A stretch of DNA of 64,000 nt from Facklamia lactis (GTDB lineage Bacteria; Bacillota; Bacilli; Lactobacillales; Aerococcaceae). Shown piece by piece: positions 55,082-64,000 of the stretch. Location: contig NZ_JACBXQ010000006.1 of assembly GCF_015863205.1 (NCBI RefSeq), forward strand, positions 1 through 64,000, written 5' to 3'. The notes under the pieces were generated by a model. That model did no database searches. It had not been told where the DNA came from and saw only the letters and a list, made by a program, of their open reading frames with translations. The translations under genes were made by a program, and so were the position numbers. Position 1 is the first letter of the stretch; every line of letters begins with the position of its first letter.

Positions 55082-55597
55082 ATGAATGAAATCATTATGA
55101 GAAAAGCACTTCATAGCGACATCAATCAAATAATTGAGATTTGTTCCAACAGTTACCTTGATACTTATCATCTAATTTATACTAGAGAGGAAATTAATTC
55201 TGTTATTTCAGAATTTTATAATGAAAATAGAATAAAAAAAGAAATTATAAATAATAATAGAGAGTGGCAAGGTTATTATGTAGCAGAAACAAATAAAAGA
55301 GTTGTAGGATGTATTGGGGGTGGAATGATTTCTAATAAAGATGCAGAGATATTTGTTTTGTATTTAGATTTAAAATACAAAAATCGTGGAATTGGGACGA
55401 TGTTAATTAGGTTTCTGACCACTATCCAAAAAGAAACATACAATGCAAAAAAACAATATGTATCAGTCACCCAAAGTAACCTTTCAGCAATAAGATTTTA
55501 CGAGAAAAACGGTTTCAACATCATTGGAATTAGTGAAAATATCTTCCTAGAAAAAACGCAGGAAAAAAATTTTCGAATGGTCCGGCAAATTGTTTAG
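55082..55597 (+). CDS. GNAT-family N-acetyltransferase
   Basis: Transfers an acetyl group from acetyl-CoA to an unknown amine. The acetyl-CoA loop reads YKNRGIGTMLIRFL near residues 99-112 (R-x-x-G-x-G/A form). Before it lies VLYLDLKYKN, and afterwards NLSAIRFYEKNGF near 143-155. At 171 residues it is of usual length. It uses many AGA, ATA and AAT codons and is visibly more AT-rich than its neighbours, which hints at transfer. GAGGAAAAAC precedes the ATG. Confidence 0.85.
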   Translation: MNEIIMRKALHSDINQIIEICSNSYLDTYHLIYTREEINSVISEFYNENRIKKEIINNNREWQGYYVAETNKRVVGCIGGGMISNKDAEIFVLYLDLKYKNRGIGTMLIRFLTTIQKETYNAKKQYVSVTQSNLSAIRFYEKNGFNIIGISENIFLEKTQEKNFRMVRQIV

Positions 55598-55689
55598 TTG
55601 GACTGATCATGTAAATTTAGCTTTTACATGATGCAGTTACACAAGCAAGAGCGTAAAAACAAAAGAATATTCTTAAACAAGCTGAACTT

Positions 55690-55723
55690 ACAGCCCTTTC
55701 TATTTTAATATAGAAAGGGCTTT
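55690..55723 (+). terminator. Terminator downstream of the GNAT gene
   Basis: Perfect arms AGCCCTTTCTAT/ATAGAAAGGGCT with a 6-base loop and CTTTT after it, about 95 bases past the GNAT stop. Confidence 0.8.
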
Positions 55724-55862
55724 TCATTTAGCATGATTCTCTCTAATACTTTATTGATTAACTATTTCATTAGCCCTTCTACTTTTATCTTATCAATTCC
55801 AGAGAAAGTCAATTAAAATGCTCAGAGCCCCTACTAAATCCCCTTAACATTTGGTAAAATAG

Positions 55863-55884
55863 CGTTACCATTAACGATAAGAGG
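55863..55884 (+). promoter_or_regulatory. Dyad before the amino-acid transporter operon
   Basis: CGTTA-CCAT-TAACG (55863-55876) lies just downstream of a weak -10 (TAAAAT, 55855-55860) and just before the AAGAGGT ribosome binding site. It may be an operator, but no regulator can be named. Confidence 0.3.
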
Positions 55885-55890
55885 TATCCT

Positions 55891-57513
55891 ATGAAAATTT
55901 ATACTAAATTAATTCTAAGTTTAATTGCTTTCATTCTATCCAATCTATTTGTTCCGCACATTTCAGCCGAAGAAAGAACCTATACAGTAGGAACGTCTGG
56001 CTTAACCAAACCCCTTAACTATTTTAATGAGCAGAAAGAACTAACGGGCTTCGAAATTGATTTGTTAAAAGAAATTGATCAAAGACTCAAAGATGTCAAA
56101 TTTGAATATGAAATTTCCGAATATTCTTCTTTATTTGCAGGCCTAGATTCTGGTCAATTTGATCTCCTTTCCAATAATCTAGGGGAAAACCCAGAACGGC
56201 GGGAGAAATTTTTATTTAGCCTTTATCCTTATGTTATTACACATAACGTACTCATCACTTCCAAAGAAGCTCCCGATGGTCTGACAATGGAAGACATGGC
56301 TGGTAAATCTTTCGGAGCGGTCCCCTCCTCTCCTTTAGCATTATTCTTAGAAGAATGGAATAAACAAAATCCAGACTCTAGCGTTAAAATCGTTTACGCA
56401 GACTCTGACCCCTCTTCTTTGATTAGAGACGTCTATAACGGACGCTTAGATGCAACCATATATGCCACAACCTACCTGAATGATGTCGAAAAATCATTTG
56501 GAATTGAACTAAAGGCACACACCATTCAAGATGAGGAAAAAATCCGTATTCCTGGCTCTTACTTCGTCTATACCAAAAACAATATAGACTTGCGTAATAA
56601 AATGGATCAAGCAATTGCTGAAATGCGCGAAGATGGTACACTCAGCAAGATTTCGTTTAAATACCTTAACCAAGATGATACTCAATTAACACCAAACATT
56701 ATAGAACGAAATCAAGCTTTTGAGAAAGAAGCTAATCTAGATAAGACTCACTCTGACACAGCCGCTAATAATAAAAAAGATGGCAAGCTATTCTCGGTAC
56801 AAGCGATTCTTGAGGCCCTTCCAACGATCTTCAGAAAGTTACCCATCACTTTACTGATTACAGGAATCGCTGCATTGATCGGAATAAGTCTGGGATTTAT
56901 ACTTGCTCTCATTAAGATTGAAAGAACCCCTATACTATATCCTATTGCAAATATATTTGTTTCATACATGAGAGGGACGCCTCTCTTAGTTCAATTATTT
57001 CTTTCTTACTATGGTTTCCCTTTAATTATCCAATGGTTAAATCGCCTATTCAATCACAATTGGAATATCAATCAAATTCCAGCGATCATCTATGCCTTTA
57101 TCGCCATGGGTCTCTATGAGGCTGCCTACAATTCGGAAACCATTCGTTCTGCCCTTCTCTCTGTTAATAAAGATGAAATCCAGGCAGCTGAATCAATCGG
57201 CTTAACCAAAAAACAAACCATGTGGCGAATTATCATCCCTTCAGCTCTGATTGTTGCCATCCCTAATTTAGGGAATAGCCTCATCAGTCTCCTTAAGGGA
57301 ACCTCATTGGCTTTTACTATCACTGTTATTGACATGATGGGGCAAGCCAAAATAGTCGCAGGCTCTAATCTTAGATTCTTTGAAAGCTATATTGCCATCT
57401 CGCTAATTTATTGGAGCTTGTGCATCATGCTGGAATGGATTTTCAAAAAATTAGAAGCTTCTTTTAATGTTGAAGAGAAGTCTCATAAGCAAATTCGAGA
57501 GCGAGGTATCTAG
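55891..57513 (+). CDS. Amino-acid ABC transporter, fused binding protein and permease
   Basis: Imports an amino acid, probably glutamine or another polar one. Signal peptide about 1-26 (ending SAEE). Family 3 solute-binding domain about 30-265, with LTGFEIDLLKEI near 43-54 and DLLSNNLGENPERREKFLFS near 89-108. Linker about 270-300. HisM-type permease about 315-530, with RGTPLLVQLFLSYYG and the cytoplasmic EAA loop AAYNSETIRSALLSVNKDE then AAESIGL. SBP-permease fusions like this are common in lactic acid bacteria (GlnP type); two tandem binding domains are more usual in GlnP, but here there is one. Confidence 0.9.
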   Translation: MKIYTKLILSLIAFILSNLFVPHISAEERTYTVGTSGLTKPLNYFNEQKELTGFEIDLLKEIDQRLKDVKFEYEISEYSSLFAGLDSGQFDLLSNNLGENPERREKFLFSLYPYVITHNVLITSKEAPDGLTMEDMAGKSFGAVPSSPLALFLEEWNKQNPDSSVKIVYADSDPSSLIRDVYNGRLDATIYATTYLNDVEKSFGIELKAHTIQDEEKIRIPGSYFVYTKNNIDLRNKMDQAIAEMREDGTLSKISFKYLNQDDTQLTPNIIERNQAFEKEANLDKTHSDTAANNKKDGKLFSVQAILEALPTIFRKLPITLLITGIAALIGISLGFILALIKIERTPILYPIANIFVSYMRGTPLLVQLFLSYYGFPLIIQWLNRLFNHNWNINQIPAIIYAFIAMGLYEAAYNSETIRSALLSVNKDEIQAAESIGLTKKQTMWRIIIPSALIVAIPNLGNSLISLLKGTSLAFTITVIDMMGQAKIVAGSNLRFFESYIAISLIYWSLCIMLEWIFKKLEASFNVEEKSHKQIRERGI

Positions 57514-58269
57514 ATGTTATTATTAGAAAATTGGTCAAAATCATATCATAAAAGACTCGTATTGGACCATTTAAATATCCAAGTAGATACAGGAAACGTC
57601 TTGACCATTATTGGATCTTCGGGCTCTGGTAAATCCACCTTACTTCGAACCATTAATTTTCTAGAACCGGCAGACGAAGGACAAATCACCCTTCAACAAC
57701 AAACACTTGATGTTCAAACAGCCAGTCATAAAGAAATTCTAGAATTACGCCGACGTACTGCGATGGTATTTCAAAATTATGCCCTCTTTTCAAAGAAAAC
57801 AGCCCTAGAAAATGTAATGGAAAACCTAGTAACGGTTCAAAAACTTAACAAGCAAGTAGCTCGTGACAAAGCAATGAACTATTTAGAAGAAGTTGGGATG
57901 CAAGACTATTATAATCGTTACCCTCACCGTTTATCAGGTGGTGAGCAGCAAAGAGTAGGCATCGCACGAGCCTTAGCCATTGAACCCGAAATCATCTTAC
58001 TTGATGAACCGACTTCTGCCCTAGATCCCGAAATGGTTAGCGGTATCTTAGATCTGATTCAATCCATTGCACACAAGGACACCACCATGATTTTAGTAAC
58101 TCATGAAATGCAATTCGCAAAAGAAGTATCTGATCAAATCATTTTTTTAAGCCAAGGTCGCATTCTAGAGCAAGGTTCACCGCAAAAAATCTTCCTTCAT
58201 CCCAAGGAAGAGCGCACCAAAGCTTTTCTTCAAAGCTTTAATCGAAATAGTCACTCACCTCATAAATAA
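57514..58269 (+). CDS. Amino-acid ABC transporter ATP-binding protein
   Basis: The ATPase for the fused transporter, which ends directly before its ATG with a GAGCGAGG site. Seen: Walker [10 protein letters not shown] near residues 32-40, signature LSGGEQQR, Walker [14 protein letters not shown] and switch His in VTHEMQF. The sequence is of the GlnQ/polar amino-acid type. At 251 residues it is of usual length. Confidence 0.92.
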   Translation: MLLLENWSKSYHKRLVLDHLNIQVDTGNVLTIIGSSGSGKSTLLRTINFLEPADEGQITLQQQTLDVQTASHKEILELRRRTAMVFQNYALFSKKTALENVMENLVTVQKLNKQVARDKAMNYLEEVGMQDYYNRYPHRLSGGEQQRVGIARALAIEPEIILLDEPTSALDPEMVSGILDLIQSIAHKDTTMILVTHEMQFAKEVSDQIIFLSQGRILEQGSPQKIFLHPKEERTKAFLQSFNRNSHSPHK

Positions 58270-58290
58270 CAAATCAGACATATCATCATT

Positions 58291-58330
58291 AAAAAGGCTT
58301 CAACCTCTTGTCCTAGGTTAAAGCCTTTTA
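58291..58330. terminator. Bidirectional terminator between the amino-acid operon and the zinc-ribbon gene
   Basis: Arms AAAAAGGCTTCAACCT and AGGTTAAAGCCTTTT pair with one bulge, and A and T runs flank them. It ends two convergent genes. Confidence 0.8.
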
Positions 58331-58341
58331 GTCTACTCTTT

Positions 58342-59463
58342 TTAATTTAACTCTGCTTGCCTAATTTGTTCTTGCAACGCCGCATCATGACTAAAATCTA
58401 ATTCTAGTTTGTCCCCTTCCCTTAATCTAACTGCAATAGGAGACGACTCCATTAAGACGTCATTATACTTCGCCTTGATACTAATTTCAAAACTTTGCCC
58501 AAGATAACCTGATAATGCTATTTTATCTTGTTGATACTCTTGACCATCAATTTGATAAGAAACCAGCTCAAAAGGAAGACTCGATCTAAAACCAGATTTC
58601 ATCTTATTGACGGAAAGTTCATTGTCTACTGGAGTCAAAGATAACCGATGTCTAAAAGTTTCAACCTGACTATAATCTAAATCCATCAAAACCTCCTCTG
58701 AACTCCCTTTATTCTTAAATTGCAAAATCACCTCTTTGATTCTGGGTTCAATAAAGATGCCCCCATCTTCTGCTACTGATTGATCTTTCTGTCCTTCCGC
58801 TATTAACTTTAGATCACGATAATTATTGGATAAGGAAAAATTAATAGATAGAGGAATAAACTGAACTTTATATTTAGGAAACAGAAAAAAATATCGACCT
58901 TGTACTTGATTCTTAAGTATCAAATGATCTTGATAGGCTATTCCCTGCTCCAAACTTCCCTCTTCTAATAACGTTAACATGTCAAGTCCAGCTTGCTTAT
59001 AATGTTCAATACTCGCTATAATATCCTCTCCAGTCCAAGCTGATGTCGAAATTGGACTCGTCACCACAGTAGCTGCTTGGTCATAATCTTGCTTTTCCAT
59101 GGCTTTAAGAAATCTTTGACTAACCGCAGACTGAGAGTGATTGAAATAATAATTTCCTATTAACATAACAAATGATAGCCCCATCAATAAAATCCCTATC
59201 AATTGTTGTCGATTAACTTTTACATTATTTATTGAAGGAGTTTCCACATCTTCCTCCTTGTGATAGCGATCCATCCGAGAAACCACTAATTCCTCTTCCT
59301 TTCGCTGGGACTCCTGTCCCTCTTGTTCCACTTGTTGATTATTTTGATCAACTTTTACTGGCTCTTCTATTTTAAGAGCATCGTCTTCTATTAATCGCCC
59401 ACATTCACTACAATATTTAGCTTCATCATAATTTTCATATAAGCACTGAGAACATTGCTTCAT
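58342..59463 (-). CDS. TcaA/YvbJ-like zinc-ribbon membrane protein
   Basis: A four-Cys zinc ribbon (CSQCLYEN then CSECGRL) at residues 3-25. A Glu/Gln-rich linker (about 30-85) leads to one transmembrane helix (about 88-107), and the rest (about 110-373) is extracellular. The layout matches the TcaA/YvbJ family, linked in Staphylococcus to teicoplanin sensitivity and wall assembly. Precise function is not known. The external part shows two beta-rich domains. AGGAGG precedes the ATG. It follows ybaK by 11 bases. Confidence 0.75.
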   Translation of the reverse strand: MKQCSQCLYENYDEAKYCSECGRLIEDDALKIEEPVKVDQNNQQVEQEGQESQRKEEELVVSRMDRYHKEEDVETPSINNVKVNRQQLIGILLMGLSFVMLIGNYYFNHSQSAVSQRFLKAMEKQDYDQAATVVTSPISTSAWTGEDIIASIEHYKQAGLDMLTLLEEGSLEQGIAYQDHLILKNQVQGRYFFLFPKYKVQFIPLSINFSLSNNYRDLKLIAEGQKDQSVAEDGGIFIEPRIKEVILQFKNKGSSEEVLMDLDYSQVETFRHRLSLTPVDNELSVNKMKSGFRSSLPFELVSYQIDGQEYQQDKIALSGYLGQSFEISIKAKYNDVLMESSPIAVRLREGDKLELDFSHDAALQEQIRQAELN

Positions 59464-59474
59464 GATGCCACCTC

Positions 59475-59957
59475 CTAGTCCATACTCATTAAATCTTTTA
59501 TTTCTATTTTTTTAACAGCTTGTATATCATCCAACCTCACTCCAACTGAATGACCAACTTGTCCTGCTGAGAAAATAATCATTTCATATAAACAAGCTGT
59601 CTCATCAATAACCGTTTGAAATTCTTTTTTCATGCCGATTGGTGAACAACCACCGTGAACATATCCGGTCAAAGATAGCAATTCTTTTTGTTGGATCATT
59701 TGAATACTTTTCTCTTTTACAGAATTTGCTGCTTTTTTCAAATCTAATTCTGCTTCGATTGGGACCATAAAGACATAATGTTCTTTTGATTTTCCTACGG
59801 TCACTAATGTTTTAAAAATCTGTTCCTTTTCCATTCCCTCTTGTAAAATTTGTTGTTGAACAGTCTGTCCCGAACTATCATCACCCTGCCAAGCTCGATA
59901 AGGAATGTTATGTAATTCTAATAACCTCATGACATTTGTTTTACTAACTTTTCCCAA
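59475..59957 (-). CDS. ybaK: YbaK/EbsC-type aminoacyl-tRNA deacylase
   Basis: Hydrolyses mischarged Cys-tRNA(Pro) or a related wrong aminoacyl-tRNA. Seen: FKTLVTVGKSKEHYVFMVP (with the core Lys), KKAANSVKEKSIQM, the GGCSPIGMKK loop and VDETACLYEMIIFSAG. An upstream GTG would lie at the predicted transcription start (TATAAT at 59982-59977), so I chose the TTG after GGGAG, which gives the usual N-terminus GKVSKTNVMRLLE. 160 residues. Confidence 0.85.
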   Translation of the reverse strand: MGKVSKTNVMRLLELHNIPYRAWQGDDSSGQTVQQQILQEGMEKEQIFKTLVTVGKSKEHYVFMVPIEAELDLKKAANSVKEKSIQMIQQKELLSLTGYVHGGCSPIGMKKEFQTVIDETACLYEMIIFSAGQVGHSVGVRLDDIQAVKKIEIKDLMSMD

Positions 59958-60032
59958 CTTCCTCACTCCCACTATTATTATACGATACTACTTATAATGA
60001 TTAACGACTATTCTGTGAAATTTTTAGACAAA

Positions 60033-60063
60033 AAAGCGTCGTTTCATCAACATGAAACGACGT
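60033..60063 (-). terminator. Terminator of rho
   Basis: Perfect arms CGTCGTTTCAT/ATGAAACGACG with a 4-base loop, then CTTTTTTG on the minus strand. Confidence 0.88.
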
Positions 60064-60072
60064 ACAATAAAA

Positions 60073-61347
60073 TTATTTATTTGATACTTTAGATAATTGT
60101 TCAAAAAAGGTTTCGTTGTTATCAGTCTGTCGCATCATCTGAATCAATTGCTCAGTATATTCTAGGCCATCAGTTTGCATCATTTTTCTTAGTTGCCAGA
60201 TTTGGTTCAATTGGTGCTCTGGAATTAATAACTCTTCCTTACGTGTTGAAGACTTTTTAATATCAATTGCGGGGAAAATGCGGCGCTGTGAAAGCTCTCT
60301 TGATAAATGCAACTCCATATTCCCTGTTCCTTTAAACTCTTCATAAATAATATCATCCATCCTAGAGCCTGTCTCCACCAAGGCTGTAGCCAATATGGTT
60401 AGAGAACCTCCCCGCTCAATATTACGAGCAGAACCAAAGAACTTTTTAGGAAAATAAAAGGCAGCTGGATCAAAACCTCCACTTAAGGTTCTACCACTTG
60501 GTTTCACCACTAAATTATATGCTCTAGCCAAGCGTGTGATAGAATCCAAAAGGATGATCACATCTTTTCCGTCTTCTACCAGCCGACGAGCATGTGATAA
60601 AACTAAATCAGCAATCCGCACATGATTATGTGGCTTTTCATCAAAAGTAGATGAAGCGATTTCTGCTACAACAGAACGTTCTATATCCGTCACTTCTTCC
60701 GGTCGTTCATCTATCAGCAAGATAATCAATTCTGAATCAGGATAATTCGCTTTAATCCCGTTAGCGATCTCCTTAATAATCGTTGTTTTTCCTGCTTTTG
60801 GTGGGGCTACTATCAACCCTCTCTGCCCAAAGCCAATTGGAGAAACAACATCAATTAAACGATTCGATAAAACATTTTGCTTATATTCTAATCTTATTTG
60901 CTGATCAGGATAAAGCGGTGTAAGACTTGCAAAGTGATCCCGACTAATTGCTTCTTCGGGCTCTTTCCCATTAACGGTAGTAATCTGCATCAACCCATAA
61001 TAACGCTCACTAGCTTTTGGAGGACGAGCAGGCCCGCCTACACGATCACCATTTCGTAATGAAAACCGACGGATTTGAGATTCAGATATATAAATATCTT
61101 CACGGCTAGGCGAGAAATTAATGGGACGAATAAAAGCCGATGTATTTCCTTCACTACTCGCTGAAATATCCAAAATTCCTTCTACTTCAAAAAAACCCTG
61201 TTTCTCTTCTTGAGTTCGCATCACAGCAAGAGCGAGCTCTTTTTTAGATAATTGACTAAAGTCAGGAATATTGAGCTCTCTTGCATACGCATAAAGTTCT
61301 TTTACTTCTTTATTCAACAAACTCTCTAGTGAAAAAGCATTCGTCAC
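60073..61347 (-). CDS. rho: Transcription termination factor Rho
   Basis: A hexameric RNA helicase that releases RNA polymerase. Rho N-terminal domain ([20 protein letters not shown]), cold-shock RNA-binding domain with [21 protein letters not shown], then the ATPase core: Walker [27 protein letters not shown], and RLARAYN. I chose the GTG 6 bases after GAAGGA, which gives 424 residues. An ATG six codons earlier and another further on, overlapping murA, have no good site. It follows murA directly, as in many Firmicutes. Confidence 0.9.
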   Translation of the reverse strand: MTNAFSLESLLNKEVKELYAYARELNIPDFSQLSKKELALAVMRTQEEKQGFFEVEGILDISASSEGNTSAFIRPINFSPSREDIYISESQIRRFSLRNGDRVGGPARPPKASERYYGLMQITTVNGKEPEEAISRDHFASLTPLYPDQQIRLEYKQNVLSNRLIDVVSPIGFGQRGLIVAPPKAGKTTIIKEIANGIKANYPDSELIILLIDERPEEVTDIERSVVAEIASSTFDEKPHNHVRIADLVLSHARRLVEDGKDVIILLDSITRLARAYNLVVKPSGRTLSGGFDPAAFYFPKKFFGSARNIERGGSLTILATALVETGSRMDDIIYEEFKGTGNMELHLSRELSQRRIFPAIDIKKSSTRKEELLIPEHQLNQIWQLRKMMQTDGLEYTEQLIQMMRQTDNNETFFEQLSKVSNK

Positions 61348-61369
61348 TTTTTTTCCTTCTTTCATAGCC

Positions 61370-62638
61370 TTATTCAACTGTATCGTCTTCAATCATTTCA
61401 ATATCTGCTCCCACGGATTGTAACTTTTCGACAATATTTGAATAACCACGAAGAATATTATCGACACCTGTAATTTCAGTTTCTCCATTAGCAATCAAAC
61501 CAGCGATCACCAGACAAGCACCCGCACGTAAATCACTCGCTCTAACAGGGGCTCCAGTTAATTCGGCCGGTCCCTCAATCCGAATGATATCACCATCGAC
61601 TTTAATGTCAGCTCCCATTCGATTTAATTCTGGAATATGTTTAACTCTCTGTGGATAGATTGTATCTGTAATGGTTCCTTTCCCTTTTGCCTTCGTTAAA
61701 AGAGGCGTCAAAGGTTGCTGTAAATCAGTAGCAAAACCTGGATAAGGTTGTGTTTTAATTGAAACCATGTTTAAATCATCTGATCGGCCAACCAAGATAC
61801 TATCTTCACCGATCTCCATTTTGGCTCCCATTTCATCTAATTTAGCAATAAAACTCTCGATGTGTTCAAAAATCACATTATTAATTTTCACTTCATGTCC
61901 CATCGCTACTGCCGCAGTGATATAAGTGCCCGCTTCAATCCGATCTGGAATAATAGTATGTGTCGTTCCATGCAATTGTTCAACACCTTCAATTCTTATA
62001 ACTGAAGTTCCAGCACCTCTAATTTTAGCTCCCATTTTATTGAGCAAAGTTACAACATCAATAATTTCAGGCTCACGAGCGGCATTTTCAATCACCGTCT
62101 TACCTTTTGCCCTCACAGAAGCTAAGATTGTATTAATCGTTGCCCCGACGGACACAACATCCAAATAAATTCGAGTGGCTATTAACCCGTTCGGAGTCGT
62201 TAGCGTTATGACACCGTATTCGTCTTCAACTTCAGCACCTAATGATTTAAATGCTTTAACATGCTGATCTATCGGACGGGGCCCTAAAAAGCATCCACCT
62301 GGCAAACCAATAACACCTTCTCCAAATTTAGAAAGGGTTGCCCCCATAAAGTAATAAGAGGCTCTTAAACTTTGAATTTTACCAGTCGGCATCGGGATTG
62401 ACTGCATTTCTGAAGGATCAATTTTTAGAACATTATTTTTAAAAGATGTTTTGACATTAAATTCATGTAAAATCTCTATTAAAGAATGCACATCTTGAAT
62501 ATCAGGAACACCCTCCAGGACTACTTCAGAGTCTGCCAAAATAGCAGCAGGTATTAAGGCAACCGTAGAATTTTTTGCTCCATTGATATTAATTTCCCCA
62601 TTTAGAGGTTTCCCTCCACGAATGATCAACTTTTTCAT
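61370..62638 (-). CDS. murA: UDP-N-acetylglucosamine 1-carboxyvinyltransferase
   Basis: The first committed step of peptidoglycan synthesis, adding enolpyruvate to UDP-GlcNAc. K22 in GAKN and the active-site Cys C116 in [16 protein letters not shown] are both present, so fosfomycin would be expected to bind. Of the two Firmicute paralogues, the position before rho fits the MurA2/MurZ type. The ATG used lies 9 bases after AAAGGAG; another ATG two codons earlier is too near. Its other gene copy would be elsewhere. Confidence 0.95.
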   Translation of the reverse strand: MKKLIIRGGKPLNGEININGAKNSTVALIPAAILADSEVVLEGVPDIQDVHSLIEILHEFNVKTSFKNNVLKIDPSEMQSIPMPTGKIQSLRASYYFMGATLSKFGEGVIGLPGGCFLGPRPIDQHVKAFKSLGAEVEDEYGVITLTTPNGLIATRIYLDVVSVGATINTILASVRAKGKTVIENAAREPEIIDVVTLLNKMGAKIRGAGTSVIRIEGVEQLHGTTHTIIPDRIEAGTYITAAVAMGHEVKINNVIFEHIESFIAKLDEMGAKMEIGEDSILVGRSDDLNMVSIKTQPYPGFATDLQQPLTPLLTKAKGKGTITDTIYPQRVKHIPELNRMGADIKVDGDIIRIEGPAELTGAPVRASDLRAGACLVIAGLIANGETEITGVDNILRGYSNIVEKLQSVGADIEMIEDDTVE

Positions 62639-62668
62639 AAACATAGACTCCTTTATGAACACTTTTTA

Positions 62669-63511
62669 TTATTTTGTCATTTTAATATAAGAATTTTTTA
62701 GTTCTTTTTCAATTTCATTATCTATTATAACCATACTTTGCCATTGCTTAGCAGAAGTAAGGCCGGCTAAATTAATTAAATTTACTAATAACTGATGAAT
62801 TTGTTTAGCCTCCATACCTACTCGCTCTTTTAACCAATCATCATTCACATATACAGATTCATGTGCCACAATATTTCGGGCATATTTTTCAATTTTGCGC
62901 ATTTGATCAGCAATTTCTAATATTTGTGGATTTTTTACATGGTCTGTAATTAATTTGACAAGGTGACTTGAAGAAACATAATGATCATAATTAAAAAAAT
63001 CTCCATAATAATGTTTCCAAGTACTTTTTATCAAGTTAGATTTAGCCTCAATCAAAGGCTCATTCCACTGTAGTCCACGATAGAGAGGGTTACCATCAGA
63101 AGTTTCCTTAATCACTTCACAAAGATAGCGATCAAGATCTGGAAGAACGGTTGCTTCAAGCACCAAGCGTAGCACATCAACTAATAAAGGGGTTAAAGCT
63201 CTTAAATAATCATCATATTCTCTCAATTCAATCTTAATAGCTAGACTTTGAGCAGAAGAATAAACTCTCTGTTCTAGCTTTCCTGGTTGAGTTAGAAAGT
63301 CCAATTGAAGACGAGGTGCGATCAAATTAATTGTTTTTAAATCCGTATGCTTATAGGCATGACCCAACTCCAATAAGCCCTCTATCCGATCATTGCTCCA
63401 CTCTTTATATATGTGGATATAATCTAGCATGCTATAATATTGTTGGTGTTTTAGCATATGCTTCAACAAAGTAAAATTAACACTTTCACTTTGATCATTT
63501 TCAAGCGCCAC
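62669..63511 (-). CDS. HEPN-domain protein resembling the C-terminal part of Csm6
   Basis: Not a common neighbour of murA. The HEPN RNase motif R-x4-H is present as RNIVAH (R212 to H217), followed by ESVYVNDDWLKERVG. This resembles Csm6, where similar RNxxAH motifs lie in the HEPN domain. The helical region before it (about 20-170, with LRALTPLLVDVLRLVLE near residues 103-119) resembles the linking domain of Csm6. A CARF domain that would bind cyclic oligoadenylate is missing: 280 residues against about 400-430. The start is GTG after GAGGTG, with its own promoter. It may be a working RNase under other control, or a Csm6 remnant. Confidence 0.6.
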   Translation of the reverse strand: MALENDQSESVNFTLLKHMLKHQQYYSMLDYIHIYKEWSNDRIEGLLELGHAYKHTDLKTINLIAPRLQLDFLTQPGKLEQRVYSSAQSLAIKIELREYDDYLRALTPLLVDVLRLVLEATVLPDLDRYLCEVIKETSDGNPLYRGLQWNEPLIEAKSNLIKSTWKHYYGDFFNYDHYVSSSHLVKLITDHVKNPQILEIADQMRKIEKYARNIVAHESVYVNDDWLKERVGMEAKQIHQLLVNLINLAGLTSAKQWQSMVIIDNEIEKELKNSYIKMTK

Positions 63512-63549
63512 TATTCTTTCACCTCGTTTATAGATTATAGGCGTATTCT

Positions 63550-63577
63550 ATCATATTGCCCTATGACTTTCGAACAA
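63550..63577 (-). promoter_or_regulatory. Promoter of the HEPN gene
   Basis: On the minus strand TTGTTC (63577-63572), 16 bp, TATGAT (63555-63550), about 40 bases before the GTG start. It lies downstream of the rpoE terminator, so the gene is expressed on its own. Confidence 0.55.
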
Positions 63578-63624
63578 ATCCATTTCTTTGTTATAAAATA
63601 GTAATCTAATAATTAGAAAATCTA

Positions 63625-63659
63625 AAATCCCATCCTACTCTATCAGTAGGATGGGATTT
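63625..63659 (-). terminator. Terminator of rpoE
   Basis: Perfect 15-bp arms (AAATCCCATCCTACT and its complement) with a 5-base loop. The minus-strand T run is short (TTT then AGATTTTC). Confidence 0.75.
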
Positions 63660-63669
63660 ATTTAATTAA

Positions 63670-64000
63670 TTAATCCTCGTCATCCACATCTTCTTCGAAT
63701 GAATCGTCTTCTTCCTCAAGCTCATCATCAAGATCTTCATCGACTTCATCAAATTCACTTTCTTCATCAATTTCCAGATCATCATCACCTAATTCAGAGA
63801 GATCACTTGCATATTCATTGAGCTCTTCATCTTCATCCACTTCTTCTACATCGGCAACCAAGATTTCGATTGGCTCCTCTTCCTCTTCTTCATCCTCTTC
63901 GTCTCCATCATATTCATCATAAGCATGATCACCGTCTTCAGGATCATCATCATTGTAATCAATCATGTCATCTGAATCATCAGCAAACGCATTAACTTTA
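63670..64000 (-). CDS. rpoE: RNA polymerase delta subunit, C-terminal part
   Basis: Only the end of the gene is in the window; the frame is open through the right edge. The visible 110 residues are almost all Asp and Glu, with Tyr and Ser interspersed, as in the disordered acidic tail of Firmicute RpoE. That tail helps displace nucleic acid from RNA polymerase. The position upstream of murA-rho supports the call; pyrG, often found between rpoE and murA, is not here. The N-terminal folded domain (HARE-HTH) must lie to the right. Confidence 0.85.
   Translation of the reverse strand, partial: KVNAFADDSDDMIDYNDDDPEDGDHAYDEYDGDEEDEEEEEEPIEILVADVEEVDEDEELNEYASDLSELGDDDLEIDEESEFDEVDEDLDDELEEEDDSFEEDVDDED

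Overview
The window is a low-GC Firmicute chromosome segment. Gene content and order point to Lactobacillales: fused glutathione synthetase gshAB, NAD made by salvage (pncB-nadE), purR-glmU-prs, sigma-54, ComFA/ComFC, EcsAB, and rpoE followed by murA-rho. A member of or near Aerococcaceae is my best guess, but that is inference. Nearly all genes lie on the minus strand. I saw no prophage, insertion sequence, tRNA or CRISPR array. The left edge is the promoter/leader of an rRNA operon running out of the window.

Layout. 0-8.5 kb: gshAB (+) diverges from the rRNA leader; then an M42 aminopeptidase, ecsA-ecsB, coaBC and ywlG (all -). 8.6-15.8 kb: a complete phosphate-starvation module, phoP-phoR, then pstC-pstA-pstB-phoU, then pstS. 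pstC and pstS each have a promoter with TTTACA-type repeats spaced exactly 11 bp and set 9 bp from the -10. 16.4-25.8 kb: ftsE-ftsX, prfB (with its +1 frameshift), secA, hpf, comFA-comFC and degV. 25.9-36 kb: yigZ (+), tagO, pncB-nadE, a secreted protein, a polyprenyl sugar-phosphate transferase, and purR-glmU-prs. 36-46 kb: a zinc ABC transporter with a Zur-type operator, a GTPase, two zinc metalloproteases, a PyrR-controlled uracil permease, a lipoprotein (+) and sigma-54. 46-53 kb: cardiolipin synthase, transketolase, a TIM-barrel protein, an aromatic-acid-exporter-like protein, and NUDIX-pgeF. 53-58 kb: rpmE2 (+), a secreted protein (-), a GNAT acetyltransferase (+) and an amino-acid ABC transporter with fused binding protein and permease (+). 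58-64 kb: a TcaA-like zinc-ribbon protein, ybaK, murA-rho, a HEPN-domain protein and the acidic tail of rpoE.

Most unusual items. (1) PstS appears to be circularly permuted. The half that normally lies at the C-terminus follows the signal peptide. It is joined by seven Glu-rich decapeptide repeats to the half that normally comes first. The protein has no cysteine, so it cannot be a lipoprotein. (2) A 280-residue protein between rpoE and murA resembles the helical plus HEPN part of the type III CRISPR RNase Csm6, with no CARF domain and no CRISPR genes nearby. (3) The sigma-54 has a clear core-binding region but a strongly diverged RpoN box.

Starts were moved to internal codons where a good ribosome binding site required it (coaBC, ywlG, hpf, comFA, glmU, znuA, znuC, the TIM-barrel protein, NUDIX, ybaK, rho, murA). 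All functional calls rest on motif recognition by eye; no database search was run.
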